Of a stretch of DNA of 64,000 bases, positions 11,557 to 20,735 are shown one piece after another. The first letter of the stretch is position 1; every line of letters begins with the position of its first letter. The DNA comes from Cristatella mucedo (lineage: Eukaryota; Bryozoa; Phylactolaemata; Cristatellidae): contig WPIO01000023.1 of assembly GCA_009760855.2 (NCBI GenBank), positions 1,491,501 to 1,555,500 of the forward strand. The letters are read 5' to 3'. A program made the translations under genes and the position numbers. The notes beneath the pieces were generated by a model, which was given only the letters and a program-made list of their open reading frames with translations, ran no database searches and had not been told where the DNA came from.

Positions 11557-14500
11557 TCACTCTGTTGGTCGACGCAAACAGAGTAAGGCAGTAAGGCTCC
11601 TACGTTGACCCAAACGGCTCACCGTGGCTCGGCCCATTAATTCCCAGCTGAATTGCTGTACAACTTTCATCCCCTTGTGCCCTCAGGTCTTTTATGAACA
11701 CTACATTAGGCGCTTTATTCCTACGCTTAAAAACCGTTGCGGGCGACAGAAGCTTTTGCTGTGCAGGTCCTAGACTGGTGAGCTCACTTCCACAGCTCTT
11801 ACGCAACGACATCTCTCCATCTGCCGACTGTAGCACATTCTTGCCAGTCGTCCGGCGTTGCTTCTTCAATGGCGTCACCCACTTCCTCGACCGCCCTGCT
11901 GACTCAGCTATGCTTCTCACTTTCTCCTTAGTGTATGAGATGAATACTGTTGGCTAACATGTTCGCACCAACAGCCGGTTAGGCTTTGACTGGGCTATAC
12001 AAAACTAGTATACTCAATGGCTACTTAGTCTTTGTTGCTCTGTGTATTTACAGACAGATACGTTATAGAGGTCTTGCAAAAGGCTATGGCGCTGTTGCCG
12101 GTGAACTGCATCTTGCACAGCTCGCTCTGCCAATGGCTTCTCGCTGCCCTGGCGCCTAAATATGCTCCAGCCGCCATTATGCGCTGGGTTTGAGTGTTCG
12201 TGCGAGAACGACCGGCGCACAGTCGGCTACGAATCTGCATTTTCACTAGCAGAGCGAAACTGATGAACGCACATTTCGCTGCCAACACCCTCGTCGGTGC
12301 TCGCAGTGCTGAGAGCTTCCCATTTCAAGATGGGAGCGCGAGCGAACGCTGCTCGGTGCGTTCGGTCTTTCTCGCACGCTGCTTCGGCGAGCTCACAGCC
12401 TGCTGCGTAAGCACGAAGCCGCCCGCGTAGAGCCGCTGCAGCGACAGGCGAATGGCGTAGCGTCGCGTCACGTCCTCCCCGACCCTCGCTGGCTCTGGCG
12501 ATCGAGCACGGCGCGCTTGCAGTGCGTGCGCACCTGTAGCCGCCCTCGCCCCGCAACCCGAACGGAGTGTGGACCGAGCGAAAACGCGCTCTGGAGCACG
12601 GCGCTTTAGCGAAAGCGTAAATACTCGGCGCATGCGCATGTTTCGGTCGGTTCGACCTGCAGCTCAGGCGGCACAGCAGCGGCAGGCTCGCCGCAGGCGT
12701 GTAGCTCCGGCTCGAGGCTCGGCGCAACGACTCGCCGATCGGAAGAACGAATTATCGCTCGAGCACGCGCGTGCGCGAGACAGGACTTGGCGGCGGTGCA
12801 GGCTGCGGTTCGCTATCGCGATCGAACCGATTTGCAGAGAACATGCCTGAGCCTCCTGTCCACGCGGCGTCGCAAAGACCCCGAGCGGAGAGTGGTGCAG
12901 AGAGCGATGCCAGACGACCTACGCTCGGAGTGTCCAAACCGAGCCGAACCAGCGCCGAGGAAGGCGAAGCTCCGCACGCCGAGATTCAAAAGCAGGTTGG
13001 CAATTGTGCGAAACAGCTAAGATCGAGAGCCACCAAAATGGCTTTAGCTAAGCATTCTCACCCTTTGAAAGGTCATCGTCTTTCAGGCTCGGTCCAAGGA
13101 TCGTGACGCCGTAGCCGTATATAGACTTGTAAACTACTGTTGAGAAAATGTTAATCCATAGATAGTAACGCATGCCTGGCTATTTATTTGCTATGCGATC
13201 GCTCGTTAAAATGGTGCTGCTTATCTGCTCCTCATTGCTAGGCCGTCGAGCCGCTGTCCTCAATAGGGATGTTTCTCTCGTCAGGACAAATTTGAGAGGC
13301 ACCGTATTGCATTGCATCGTATGAACGAATCCACCTCCGCCCGCCATTTCGCCACGTCGCCCGGCGTGCACTTTAATAATCGTTTTGACATTTGCTTAAT
13401 TGCTCACCGCCGCACGTCCGGATGTCTAACTCCTGCCCCGCCAACAGCTTGAGAGGTGCCGGTCGATCGATTACACGAATCGATCAATCGACCAAATTCC
13501 TCTCTCAAATGCAGATGCAGATGCTTAGAGCCTATCTGTCAAAGCAACGAGAGGCAAAACGCGATGAACTCGGTATGTCACCCAAACGGCACGGCCATCT
13601 ATTGCACGGCCTCTTAGTACAGGTAAAACTCGGCATGCGAATTCTCCAAGGCTGGCCAAGGTTTTTATTCACACGAAGTCTTGCACTGTTTTTCTTATCT
13701 GTCTTTGCCTTTTGTGTTTTCCTACGAATTGTCAGCATTCAGTCAAGCCTTTGCTATCTTCTGAAGAAGCGCCACTCAACATGTCAGCTTTAATTGCCGA
13801 ATTAGCTAGGCTTTGACTGATTCTGTAGAGAAAACTTGCCCCGATGTTGTCCCAGACAAGGCTAGCCTAGAAAAAAGCTCATACTAGTATACAAGTAGCA
13901 ATTAATTTTTATAGAGTTCCATAAGAAAATATTCTCTTTCTGTGCATTTCAGATAAACAGAAAAAGAAGCAGTTAATCTGACTAGTAATAACATCATTCA
14001 TTTAAAGCTGCAACTAATAATCCGATTAAGGATGAGTCATACGGAAAAAGCGAGTTAAGTGTGGAACCGATGGTGTGTCTTCAGCTTCGCTTTACACGCC
14101 GTCGAGTCAGAAGAATTAAGTGCTTGATTGGCAACCCTGATCGATCCTTGAGCATTCAAAGATGGAATTTAATTTAATTCATCCAAAACCCCACGAGCAG
14201 AACAGTTTTAAAGCGGATACAAATAACGTAAGTTTTCCTAGGAAAGGCTGCTACAAATGGAATTGAAAATGTAAATTCTATTTGTGAATACGGCTACCGT
14301 CAATCAGTTATCCAAACCACTGCTGATGGCTGCACCGGATGGACGTTAAACGTTTGCGAGAAATTTTACTGCAGGCTAAGAGCTTGGATCAGCACAAAAA
14401 ACCTTGAAGAAGTGGCTGCAACAACTAGGGATTCAAACGGGCGATTAAAAACTTCATTTAGCCAATAAATATTTAGGAGGCAAAGGCCTGCTGGGGGGCT

Positions 14501-17500
14501 ACGTGTTGAGCAAGCTTTAACTTTGGAGGTCTTTAGCGGGTAACGTTCTCTTGCTCTGGAAGGCAGTATATTCTAAGAATTTAGTGACGTCAAAGGCTTC
14601 GTACGTGCTATATCCAGGTTCCCAAGTCACGCGAGTACATGCTCAGGGTAAGAACGCAGTGGGAGGTGGGAGGTGGGCGTGAGTGAATGCATGTCCACAT
14701 GAGAGCAGATGACTAAGCGTCCTCGGACGACCATTTATTGATAAAAGAAGATTGCCCGCTTTCGAGCTCTACCGGACGCCATGCTTTTTCATTTTAAAAG
14801 GAAGAACGCTTAGAATTAGCTCTCAAAACGTGATTCAGTTTTTACATTCGGGTATGATTGGACTCTCATGAGGCTCAGTGTCCAGATGTGGTTAGTCATT
14901 TCTGCAGATGGTAAATGTTTGAAAGTCTTATCCTCAGGCCAAATGCATGAGAGCCACTCTCCAACGACTGGCTCGCTATTTCATCGAGCCACCTCAGTGG
15001 TCTAGTGGTAGCTAGCATTGCATTTTTAACCTGAGGAGTCGCCTAGTTTCGAATCCTACTGCTGGTAGAGTACTTCGCCAGCTGATTGATGCTAGCCAAC
15101 TCCTAGGTGGTCTGTATTAGCTAGCTGATTTAGCAGCCTCCTTGTATATAGCGGCAGAAGTGCCTTAAGAGCTGTCACTGCCGCTTGCAGCAGCAATACA
15201 GAATCGCCATCTGTTGGAATCGAACCCAAGAACCTCGGGACCGAGGTCTTGAAGAGCAACCACTTTACCTAGTGCGCTGCTGCTACCGTGGCGCTTTGGC
15301 GAATTAACAATCCGAAGGAGTCTCAAAAAAAGACTGGCAAGAGGCCGACAGCAGGGTCGACGCGATGTGTGCCGTCCTACCTGTGAATACCTGCCGTGAG
15401 ACCTACCCTGTTACTTACTCTTCCATTGTTCTTCCATTCACCTCGGCTCGATGACTTCTAGACAGGGACGCCAGCGATAATTAAACTGGGCCTTACAAGG
15501 GAGTTGCAGTTTGAAGCCAGGTAGCCTTTATAAAAAATCTAACCTACGGTTAAAAAAGCACAACGTCACGCGGAAGCTCAGCTGCCTCCCAGTGCAATCG
15601 CCCGCCATGAACTTGAGCGCCCGTGACTCGAACCTCGTCTTGCTGCGTGGTTCAGTTTCGCTGCTCTCTGAGCTGCAATTTCTTTCTTTGAGGCCATGTG
15701 CTTCTAAGGGCAAGGGCACTGCTGCATCCTAGTCGCTAGCGAGTGGCGTGAGCAACTTTCTGTATTGTGACACGTGCGTAGCGGTGGTAAACTAAATATG
15801 TAGAACGAGATACACTTGCATAGCAGCGCTGGCAAGAGAGTCGAGGAGCCCCTGTATGCAGCCGATCTTGCCGTATTGCTTGCTGGCGTTACCGTCTGAC
15901 CCGTGCGTTGCTGCAGACCAAAGGAGCAGTCGTGGACGACATGCGACCGAGCAACTGGCAACCCAAGAAGATTCCTCCAAGAACCAACGGCCAAGGTAGG
16001 CGTGCGCTTTCGACGAAAGCCTAGAGGCGCCGCCACGTTCATTTTGGGCGAACTTCCGGTTCGGGGAAATCCGACGACGGGCGAATTTCGGGTCCGTCAT
16101 TCGTACCGTTTCATTGACGAGATGGGTTCACTTACGTTTTCGCATTTACGATTATACTCGGCGGGAGCGTGCGGTCAATTGTTCTAGATACTTGCAGGCA
16201 CCTCCATTCGAACCCTGCTCGCACCGACGTGCACTCGACCCTGCCCGAACGTCTGCGAAAAGTCCGAGTGGTGTCAAACGCAGAGTAGCAGTTCCATTGG
16301 TCAACAAGGAGCATCCCTGCCGCGGATGCAGAGTACTGTAGACCACGAATGTAACTGTGGAAAAGAAGTTTAGTCACACTTCTACAAACGACTACTGACT
16401 GGCGTCAACCGGAGAGAAGAACTGCAGTACGAGGGGGAGGAGGAGAGGGACCGCTAATATGCTACGCATACTAGACTGCCGAATGAAACAAAAAACACGC
16501 GGAAACTAACCGGGCTTCATGTTTATGAGAGTTGACAAAATCGCACACTTTCAGTGAATGATTTAGTGGCCATGGAACGATCGCTAGCCTGGACGAGTGT
16601 TCTTCCAAAATAAAGCTTCATCCAGTGCGTTTGCATGTGAGTGGGCAAAGCCAATTCAACGTGCGTTGTATAGGTTATGGAAATGCCGGCAGCGGATAGG
16701 ATATGAAGTGAACTGCTCGTGAAAGATTACGAAAGAAGGTTCAGCGGCTGCTGAGAGCATCGAGGAAAAGGGCAGAGCATCTCTGTGCGCAGCACAGAAG
16801 TAAAGAGTGTAGCAAATTCGCACATCCAAGATGGAAGGCATTTTGGAGACGGTTCAAAAGCGAGCTGACTTTTTTGCGAATCCTCGTTCAAGCCGCTCTC
16901 AAAGGGGGGATGATCCGTCTCTATTCCTTCATAGCAATTGCCTCATTGAAAGAACAGCATGTGCACGCTTGCACCAAACCGCGAGCAAAGGATTCAAGAG
17001 CAGAGCCCCAGCGAAATAGAGAGATAATAATATAATATTAATAATAATAATGCACTTGATAAAGCGCCCTCAGAGAACTCAATCTCTTTCTAGGCACTTA
17101 ACATTTGCTGCAAAGGAAACACGATCGAATGGTGAGTGGTATCATGCTTGATAAACAACAAGAATAAACACGGTTTGGGGTGACGTGCACAGGGTCAGCA
17201 TGCAAGTGTGGTCAGTGGCAGCATGCACAGCGTCATCACACATAAGCACATAAAGGAGGAGTCACAGGGATCCACTAAATGCTGTCATAAATAGGTGGGT
17301 TTTTAATTTTAAATGTGGTCAATTCAGGGGATGTCGTGACGGAAGTCGGAAGTGAGTTCCATGCTTTGGGAGCATACGAACTAAATACACAGTCTCCAAA
17401 GGATTTGAGATTTGTACGAGGTATAGGTGAACAGTTAGATTCCGAAAAGCGGGTGGTACGATGCTTGGCCTGCTGGGGGAGTAGATCTGATAGGTAGGCT

Positions 17501-17716
17501 GGAGCCAAAGAATAATAGGACCTAAAATTGAGCGACAACACCTTGAAGTCGATCTGTTGCTCGACTGGTAGCCAGTGCAGGTCGGCCAGAAGTGGTGTGA
17601 TGTGGCAACTGCGACGCTCACGAGAGACAAGCCTAGCTGCAGAGTTTTGCATCAACTGTAAGCGCCTGATTGCACATGCCGGTAGGCCAGCAAGCAAGTA
17701 TATATGTATGTATGTA

Positions 17717-17776
<60 letters not shown>

Positions 17777-18276
17777 CGGCGAGAGAGATAGAGAGTGAGG
17801 GAGAGAGTGAGAGAGGAATAGAGAGCAAGAGTGTGTGAGAGAGCGTGTATGAGTGTGTGGTCAGGCCGGTTCAGCTCTTCCGGTTAGTCGGACGAGCACG
17901 TCAAATGCAAAGTCTCGCGGCGACATGACGACCTCGAACTCGGTCGGTGCAGGCGCAGTTGCTCGCGGCGACCGCCGCAAGCTCGGTGCATCGACCGGTC
18001 TCCATTGACCGCCTGTCCACTTGCCGCTTGCGCTCCGCTGCAGACGAAGGAAGAGCCGGTCACGGTGGAAGCTACAACGGTGGTAGCGGTGGCGGCGCCG
18101 CCATCAACGAGGCAACGCGGACGCAGGCCGTCTCCGGCTCCAAGCCTGCCGGAAACGGGAAAAATGCGGCGGCAGCGGCCGAGCAGCGCGTGCCGCGATG
18201 CCTGATGACAGCTCTGCTCGCTTCGGCTGCGCTGACCGTCCTGCCCAGGGAGCCAGCCTTCGGTCTGGCGGCGTGA
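3000..18276 (+). CDS. Gene 1: lachesin/IgLON-like Ig cell-adhesion protein, 3' part (five exons)
   Basis: Proposed CDS: join(3000-3155, 4406-4591, 8180-8353, 10682-10801, 18044-18276). It gives Ig2, Ig3 and a C-terminal tail of about 290 residues. Seen in sequence: every join is phase 1, every intron is GT-AG, and all joins keep the frame. Each Ig fold is cut once in the middle. Canonical Ig residues are present: Cys and RWTRR Trp in Ig2a, DDIYQC in Ig2b, Cys and YWTKDD in Ig3a, DYGEYKC in Ig3b. Lachesin and IgLON proteins are GPI-linked, three-Ig adhesion molecules at neural and septate contacts, and the order and sequence here fit that class. The signal peptide, Ig1 and linker are missing and should lie upstream of base 1. 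No frameshift or stop interrupts the exons, so the gene looks intact. The exact orthologue cannot be named. Confidence 0.82.
3256..3269. promoter_or_regulatory. Palindromic X-box (RFX-type) motif
   Basis: GTTGCCACGGCAAC is a perfect 6+6 inverted repeat with a 2-base spacer. It matches the general RFX X-box form (GTTRCC-N2-GGYAAC). It lies in gene 1, in the intron between the Ig2 half-exons. Binding is only inferred from the motif. Confidence 0.4.
4283..4330. repeat. Short tandem duplication in intron
   Basis: TGGGGTTCTTGTGGAAGCG occurs twice within about 27 bases, separated by GCTACAAAGT. It lies about 80 bases upstream of the Ig2b acceptor. Confidence 0.85.
4406..4591 (+). CDS. Gene 1 exon: second half of Ig2
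   Basis: A 186-base, phase 1-1 exon. The start at 4406 (after TTTCTGTCCAG) was chosen because it keeps phase 1 with the previous exon; the other nearby AG (after CAATGCAG) would be phase 0. It encodes YTLVDLPHTGDELTIINASR, then YCDDIYQC with the second Ig cysteine, then IAANGVEPPDKHEVSVRVR. There is an N-A-S sequon and an extra cysteine three residues before the tyrosine corner. Donor GTAAGT at 4592. Confidence 0.87.
5096..5195 (-). mobile_element. L2/CR1-type LINE 3' end
   Basis: Reads on the minus strand as the common LINE terminus with a (TTA)n-type tail at 5096-5110. A short internal duplication (GGCACTTTACATTTGC twice, about 5153-5185) suggests replication slippage or a nested end. Confidence 0.8.
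5196..6164. other. Gene 1 intron, no recognised feature
   Basis: AT-richer intronic DNA. Around 5890-5970 there is a faint tRNA-SINE-like stretch on the + strand (TTGGCCCATGGGTAGCG and a TTGAGTTCAAGTTC B-box-like motif). It is too degraded to call firmly. No exon was seen. Confidence 0.4.
6200..6430 (+). mobile_element. LINE family 2, degraded 3' end
   Basis: Similar to the copy at 63.3-64.0 kb: TTACTTCCACGCTACCTACT, then CTGACTCAGCTACGCTTCTC, then GCATGAGATGAAGTCTGCT and ATAGCCGCTTAGGCTAT. It is a 5'-truncated fragment with no intact reading frame. Confidence 0.7.
6780..6920. repeat. GC-box and poly-G low-complexity patches
   Basis: (GGGGC)n around 6778-6797, a G run near 6832-6840 and a G10 run near 6902-6911. 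This is simple-sequence DNA in the intron between Ig2b and Ig3a; G-rich runs such as these could form quadruplexes on the + strand. Confidence 0.7.
7240..7375 (-). mobile_element. tRNA-derived SINE (family A), degraded
   Basis: On the minus strand it carries the GCGATT..TTTATTGCC body and the AGGCTCTCCTGCTGCTA segment seen in better copies at 19.8, 20.6 and 49.1 kb. The tRNA-like head with the B-box-like GTGGGTTTCAG is partly preserved. Confidence 0.6.
7529..7590 (+). mobile_element. L2/CR1-type LINE 3' end
   Basis: The last 60 bases of the LINE with a short (ATT)n tail. It is followed directly by a 42-base segment repeated at 8000-8041 after the next copy. Confidence 0.85.
7632..7684. repeat. 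Imperfect GACTTTGATTCTGACT-type minisatellite
   Basis: Short tandem units rich in TGACT and TTGA, lying between the repeated 42-base segment and the next LINE fragment. Confidence 0.7.
7678..7990 (+). mobile_element. L2/CR1-type LINE 3' fragment
   Basis: Starts in the C-terminal coding remnant (TTGACCACATTTAAAAAGAA, 'LTTFK'). It runs through the 3' UTR (GCATGCTGCCACTAACCACA) into GTAAAGCGCCTAG and an (ATT)n tail. 5'-truncated; it lies 190 bases upstream of the Ig3a exon. Confidence 0.9.
8180..8353 (+). CDS. Gene 1 exon: first half of Ig3
   Basis: A 174-base, phase 1-1 exon from ACCTTTGTAG to donor GTGAGT. It encodes SPEVTVRPNRILQHLGMKTT, LACYARMYP with the first Ig cysteine, and RVYWTKDDMEIM with the invariant tryptophan. 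The 'LG...TLEC...YP....W.KDD' pattern is that of Ig3 in lachesin-like proteins. Joining the previous exon restores a serine codon (T|CC). Confidence 0.88.
9005..9245 (+). mobile_element. LINE family 2, 3' fragment
   Basis: GACAGAAGCTTTTGCTC, then CCTGACTCAGCTATGCTTCT, then GAGATGGAGTCTGCT match the 63.7-64.0 kb copy. Coding frame broken. Confidence 0.75.
9335..9610 (-). mobile_element. L2/CR1-type LINE 3' fragment
   Basis: Minus strand: (TTA)n tail at 9335-9348, the GCGC terminus, the 3' UTR with GCATGCTGACCCTGTGCATG, and the last coding bases near 9600. 5'-truncated. Confidence 0.9.
9611..10681. other. Gene 1 intron between Ig3 halves, largely featureless
   Basis: AT-rich intronic DNA with local duplication of ATTTAATATGCAATA near 9700-9735. 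No coding or RNA feature recognised. Confidence 0.5.
10682..10801 (+). CDS. Gene 1 exon: second half of Ig3
   Basis: A 120-base, phase 1-1 exon. The acceptor is GACCTTTTTTAG, a strong polypyrimidine tract, and the donor is GTAAGC. It encodes GAFSVHVYLHIDDI, KEDYGEYKC with the tyrosine corner and second Ig cysteine, then VAINNVGRAEARAELV. The ending 'N.GRAEARAEL' is what Ig3 of lachesin-type proteins looks like. A LINE tail begins only about 15 bases after the exon. Confidence 0.9.
10815..11245 (-). mobile_element. L2/CR1-type LINE 3' fragment
   Basis: Minus-strand copy with an AAT-rich tail at 10817-10840, the terminus, the 3' UTR, and C-terminal coding remnants up to the GCTTTTCGGAATCC region near 11236. 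Frame broken. Confidence 0.88.
11466..11566. repeat. (CT)n microsatellite
   Basis: About 100 bases of uninterrupted (CT)n, ending with CACTCTCTCACTCTG. Confidence 0.97.
11690..12010 (+). mobile_element. LINE family 2, 3' fragment
   Basis: Shows the C-terminal coding remnant (GCGGGCGACAGAAGCTTTTG, 'GDRSF'; CTTCCACAGCTCTTACGCAA) and the 3' end GGGCTATACAAAA. The 3' UTR parallels the 63.9 kb copy. Confidence 0.82.
12190..13000. other. GC/CpG-rich island with NRF1-like palindrome
   Basis: A locally GC- and CpG-rich block inside the last intron of gene 1, with the palindrome GCGCATGCGC at 12628-12637 (NRF1-type core). Frames are open on both strands because of composition. No recognisable protein; an internal promoter or enhancer is possible but unproven. 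Confidence 0.4.
13001..14990. other. Intronic DNA, no recognised feature
   Basis: A 134-codon open frame at 13392-13793 with a hydrophobic stretch has no recognised domain, no good splice context and no match to the expected gene 1 tail. I treat it as chance. The rest is AT-rich and featureless. Confidence 0.4.
14995..15090 (+). mobile_element. tRNA-like SINE head
   Basis: GTGGTCTAGTGGTAGC resembles a tRNA A-box and AGTTTCGAATCCTACTGC a B-box. Spacing is tRNA-like, but the stems are not a clean cloverleaf, so this is a SINE head rather than a tRNA gene. Confidence 0.55.
15120..15300 (-). mobile_element. tRNA-derived SINE (family A)
   Basis: Minus strand: a tRNA-like head, the B-box-like GGGTTCGATTCCAACAG, then the GCGATTCTGTATTG body and the GGCACTTCTGCCGCTATA tail. 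The same family as 19.8 and 20.6 kb. Confidence 0.75.
15301..17030. other. Intronic DNA, no recognised feature
   Basis: Several frames of 60-110 codons are open on both strands, but none carries a domain I recognise. No Ig, FN2 or transmembrane exon identified. Confidence 0.4.
17031..17697 (-). mobile_element. L2/CR1-type LINE 3' part with coding remnant
   Basis: Minus strand. Contains the C-terminal region of the LINE ORF2 (LLAGLPAC-like start, then RLQLMQNSAARLV, LLADLHWLPVEQQ, AWNSLPTSV), then the 3' UTR and an (ATT)n tail at 17031-17052. The 5' truncation point abuts a (TA)n/(GA)n microsatellite at 17698. Confidence 0.93.
17698..17870. repeat. (TA)n then (GA)n/(GT) microsatellite
   Basis: TATG/TATA repeats (about 17700-17760) followed by GA-rich repeats to about 17865, directly at the truncated 5' end of the LINE at 17031-17697. 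Confidence 0.93.
18044..18276 (+). CDS. Gene 1 last coding exon: glycine-rich stalk and probable GPI signal
   Basis: Acceptor GCGCTCCGCTGCAG; the exon begins in phase 1, so the G left by Ig3b plus AC makes Asp. It encodes a flexible Gly/Ser/Asn-rich stalk (GHGGSYNGGSGGGAAIN), a small-residue stretch (GNGKNAAAAAE) that could hold the GPI omega site, then RVPRC and a hydrophobic run (LMTALLASAALTVL), and stops at TGA 18274-18276 after PREPAFGLAA. IgLON and lachesin-type proteins commonly end in this way. The hydrophobic run is short and is followed by a mildly polar tail, so the GPI call is likely rather than certain. The other frame, which is also open here, would break the phase. Confidence 0.68.
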
Positions 18277-18794
18277 CCTGGTGGTAGGAACGCAGCGAGA
18301 CAGCAAGACTAAACTGTACACGGGCAGCATTCGTGGCGAGCCAGCTGCTTGCGATGAATTGGAAGCAGGCTTTGTCTTTTTTGGGTTCGAAAACCGACTT
18401 TTTCTCTATTTGATGCGGCCACGGGTGACAGTGCACGATGACTCGTAAGCTCTCGCGAAGTGATTGACTGGACCGACCGCCTCCCCCCCCCCCCCCCGCC
18501 CTCCCGCTGACTGTGCCGACCGCTTGCTGAGACGCTCGAGGTCCGCCGTGTACAGCTGCGGCTGGCAAGAGCCTGCTGCTGCCACTGCCTGCCACCAGCT
18601 CCATCGGTGCGTCCGTGCTGAGCGCCGACAGCCGTGCAGCCGCAGCCGTGTTGCAGCCATGCTTGCTAAAGCTGCCGTGCTGCCGCTACTGCTGCTGGCA
18701 AGTTGCTGCTGTCGAGAGTTGGATGAAACTGAATTCCACTGCATTTTATGACGTTGTGACCTGCTGGCAGCCGCTTCATATTTTAGCTATTAAA
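18277..18794 (+). terminator. Gene 1 3' UTR and poly(A) signal
   Basis: Downstream of the TGA is a 3' UTR with a C15-type run (about 18483-18497). The first good poly(A) hexamer is ATTAAA at 18789-18794, followed by a GT/T-rich stretch. The exact cleavage site is not determined. Confidence 0.45.
18659..18751 (+). CDS. Small ORF with signal-peptide-like start in the gene 1 3' UTR
   Basis: A 30-codon ORF beginning MLAKAAVLPLLLLASCCC and ending in ETEFHCIL. The start looks like a signal peptide (one Lys, then a leucine-rich core, then small and Cys residues). No homologue is recognised, there is no clear splice donor after it, and the region is CTG-rich, which generates leucine runs by chance. 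Possibly a small secreted peptide; more likely incidental. Confidence 0.12.
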   Translation: MLAKAAVLPLLLLASCCCRELDETEFHCIL

Positions 18795-19054
18795 GTTATA
18801 ACTCTGATGACCAGTACCCCCTGTTAAGCCGGCTTGCTTAAACGCGAGCTAACGAGACAGAGCTACTGTCCTGACACTCATGCTGTGCATTCAGGCCCCG
18901 GCGCGCTCATAGGCGTAGTGTAGACCAAAGAGACCTTTGGCCCGATTGATCTAAGCCAAAGAGAATGTCGGGCGGCTAAGCCACCGGACATGCTCTTTCA
19001 GCCATGCTGCGTTTGGCTGCCTCTGGCAAGGTTAAGGTCCGTCCTTCTATTACA

Positions 19055-19215
19055 TTTTGTGGTCGATGTGCCCTTAAGTGCGCTCCTCACGACTGAGGTC
19101 GTGGTTTTGAATCCTGCAATCTGCAATCCTCAATTGCCAACTGCAAGCGTCGGTGAAAGCACATACGGTTAATCTGCCGCTATGCAAATGAGGCTGTTAA
19201 ACCAGCTAGTAGTTT
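19055..19215 (+). mobile_element. tRNA-derived SINE (family A), 3' part
   Basis: GACTGAGGTCGTGGTTTTGA (B-box-like), AACTGCAAGCGTCGGTGA, and GAGGCTGTTAAACCAGCTAG at the tail, as in the 20.6 kb copy. Confidence 0.7.
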
Positions 19216-19754
19216 TTCCTTTTTTTTAAAGACAGCCAGGTACCAGTCAGACGATAGTTTCGCCGTTAAAACTTCGTCATGCTCATAAGTTGTGTGTTGT
19301 GAGTATGCTAAACATTCCTCAGTAAATATAAAGTAAAGTTTAACGGATCAGACAGCCTCATTCAAGTAGCGGCAGAAGAGCATGAGGCGAAGCCAAGGGG
19401 TGGCAGGGGTGGCAGCTGCCAGTGGGACGACGGCGCAAAAAACCCTCCTGCAATATAGGCCACCACCCCCACCGGCGGCCACACTCCACAGCCTTTTATG
19501 TCGTCCGCTAGGGGCGTGGCTTTGCCGCCGGCGCCGGTGGACGACCGGAATTGGATGAAGCTTCATGACCGCCTGCTTCTTGCCATCGGCAACGGAACTT
19601 TAAAACTCGTTCTACAGCTGACGAAATATCACGAAATGGCCGAAACCTGACCGGCCATTTCGGCCAAGTGTTGCTTGGGCCGCAGACGCAGGCGCCCCCT
19701 CCGACCACCTCGCCGCCGCACCGACGAGCCCCAATCCTGGCTTCGCCTCTGGCC

Positions 19755-19948
19755 TTAAATAAATAAATAAATCCTAGCTGATTAAACAGCCTCTTTTTGT
19801 ATAGCGACAGAAGAGCCTGTACGGCTATCACCACCGTTTACAGTGGCGATAAAGAATCGCCCACCGCAGGAATCGAACCCACGACTTCGGGACCGAGGTC
19901 GTGAAAGTAACCGCCTTACCTAGTGTGCCATCACGGCACACTAAGCGG
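19755..19948 (-). mobile_element. tRNA-derived SINE (family A), near complete
   Basis: Minus strand order: GTGCCGTGATGGCACACTAG head, GTGGGTTCGATTCCTGCGG B-box, ATTCTTTATCGCCACTG body, GGCTCTTCTGTCGCTATA, CAGCTAGGATTTATTTATTT tail. The TAAATAAA tail at 19755-19770 marks the 3' end. Confidence 0.85.
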
Positions 19949-19959
19949 CTGTCAGCCCC

Positions 19960-20050
19960 CCCCCCCCCGCTTGCAGTGGGCAATAAAGGATCGCCTGCTT
20001 CTGGACTAGAGCCCACGATCTGGTTTGTGAAATGCAGCTGGATTGGCATA
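19960..20050 (-). mobile_element. tRNA-derived SINE (family A), partial
   Basis: A poly-C run, then minus-strand GATCCTTTATTGCCCACTGC and a head with GTGGGCTCTAGTCC. It is a second, truncated copy next to the one at 19755-19948. Confidence 0.6.
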
Positions 20051-20559
20051 GCTGACGTGCACTATGCCACGATCAGTCCCCAGTCAGTACGTGAGAGCAG
20101 CGATAGTACTAAGCTTGAGGATGCCTTTGTAGGCTGAAATTCGGTTATGCACTCAAAGCTAAGCGTGGTGCAAAAAGTCACGCCAAGGCTTCTGTAGAAC
20201 ACCGAAGGTGCAATAACGATACTCCAACGCACTTTAAGAAGTCGTGGACTGCGGCTGTAAAGGTCGGCATGCTTACCAGTAGTTTTGTTTTCCATCCTTC
20301 ATCAATCCGAGAGTATTTGATGACGCGCAGGAGCGAGTCTGGGATTCAGAAGTCGGCTCGCAATGCGAGCGTCCTGCGGATCAAAATGAGAGACGGAGAG
20401 CGCGTCAAGGGCATACCAATTATTATTGAAATATCGGACAATCAATTCATTTTTCCAAGAGAGAGAGAGAGGGCTTGTAAATCAAGAGCAGGAATGGTCT
20501 AAAAAGAGAATCGTCGGGAGCACCGTACATTAGTGGTGGGAAGCGGCATGATTACCTTT

Positions 20560-20735
20560 CCGTAATGGCACACTAGGTAAGGCGGTTGCTTTCATGACCT
20601 CGGCCCCGAGGTTGTGGGTTCGATTCCTGTGGTGGGGGTTCTTTATCGCCACTGCAAGCGGCGGTGATAGCCGTAAAGGCTCTTCTGTCGCTACATAAAA
20701 CGAGGCTGTTTAATCAGCTAGGGTTTTTTTATTTT
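20560..20735 (+). mobile_element. tRNA-derived SINE (family A), near complete
   Basis: Plus-strand copy: AATGGCACACTAGGTAAGGC head, GTGGGTTCGATTCCTGTGG (strong B-box), TTTATCGCCACTGCAAGCG, GGCTCTTCTGTCGCTACA, CTGTTTAATCAGCTAGGG and a T-rich tail. In opposite orientation to the 19.8 kb copies, so they could pair. Confidence 0.87.

Noticed and set aside
13392-13793. Membrane-anchor exon of gene 1
   Set aside because: No phase-1 acceptor with a good tract and the hydrophobic run is not terminal; the exon at 18044 fits better.
14995-15090. tRNA gene
   Set aside because: A-box and B-box are present but arms do not form a clean cloverleaf; it matches the SINE heads.
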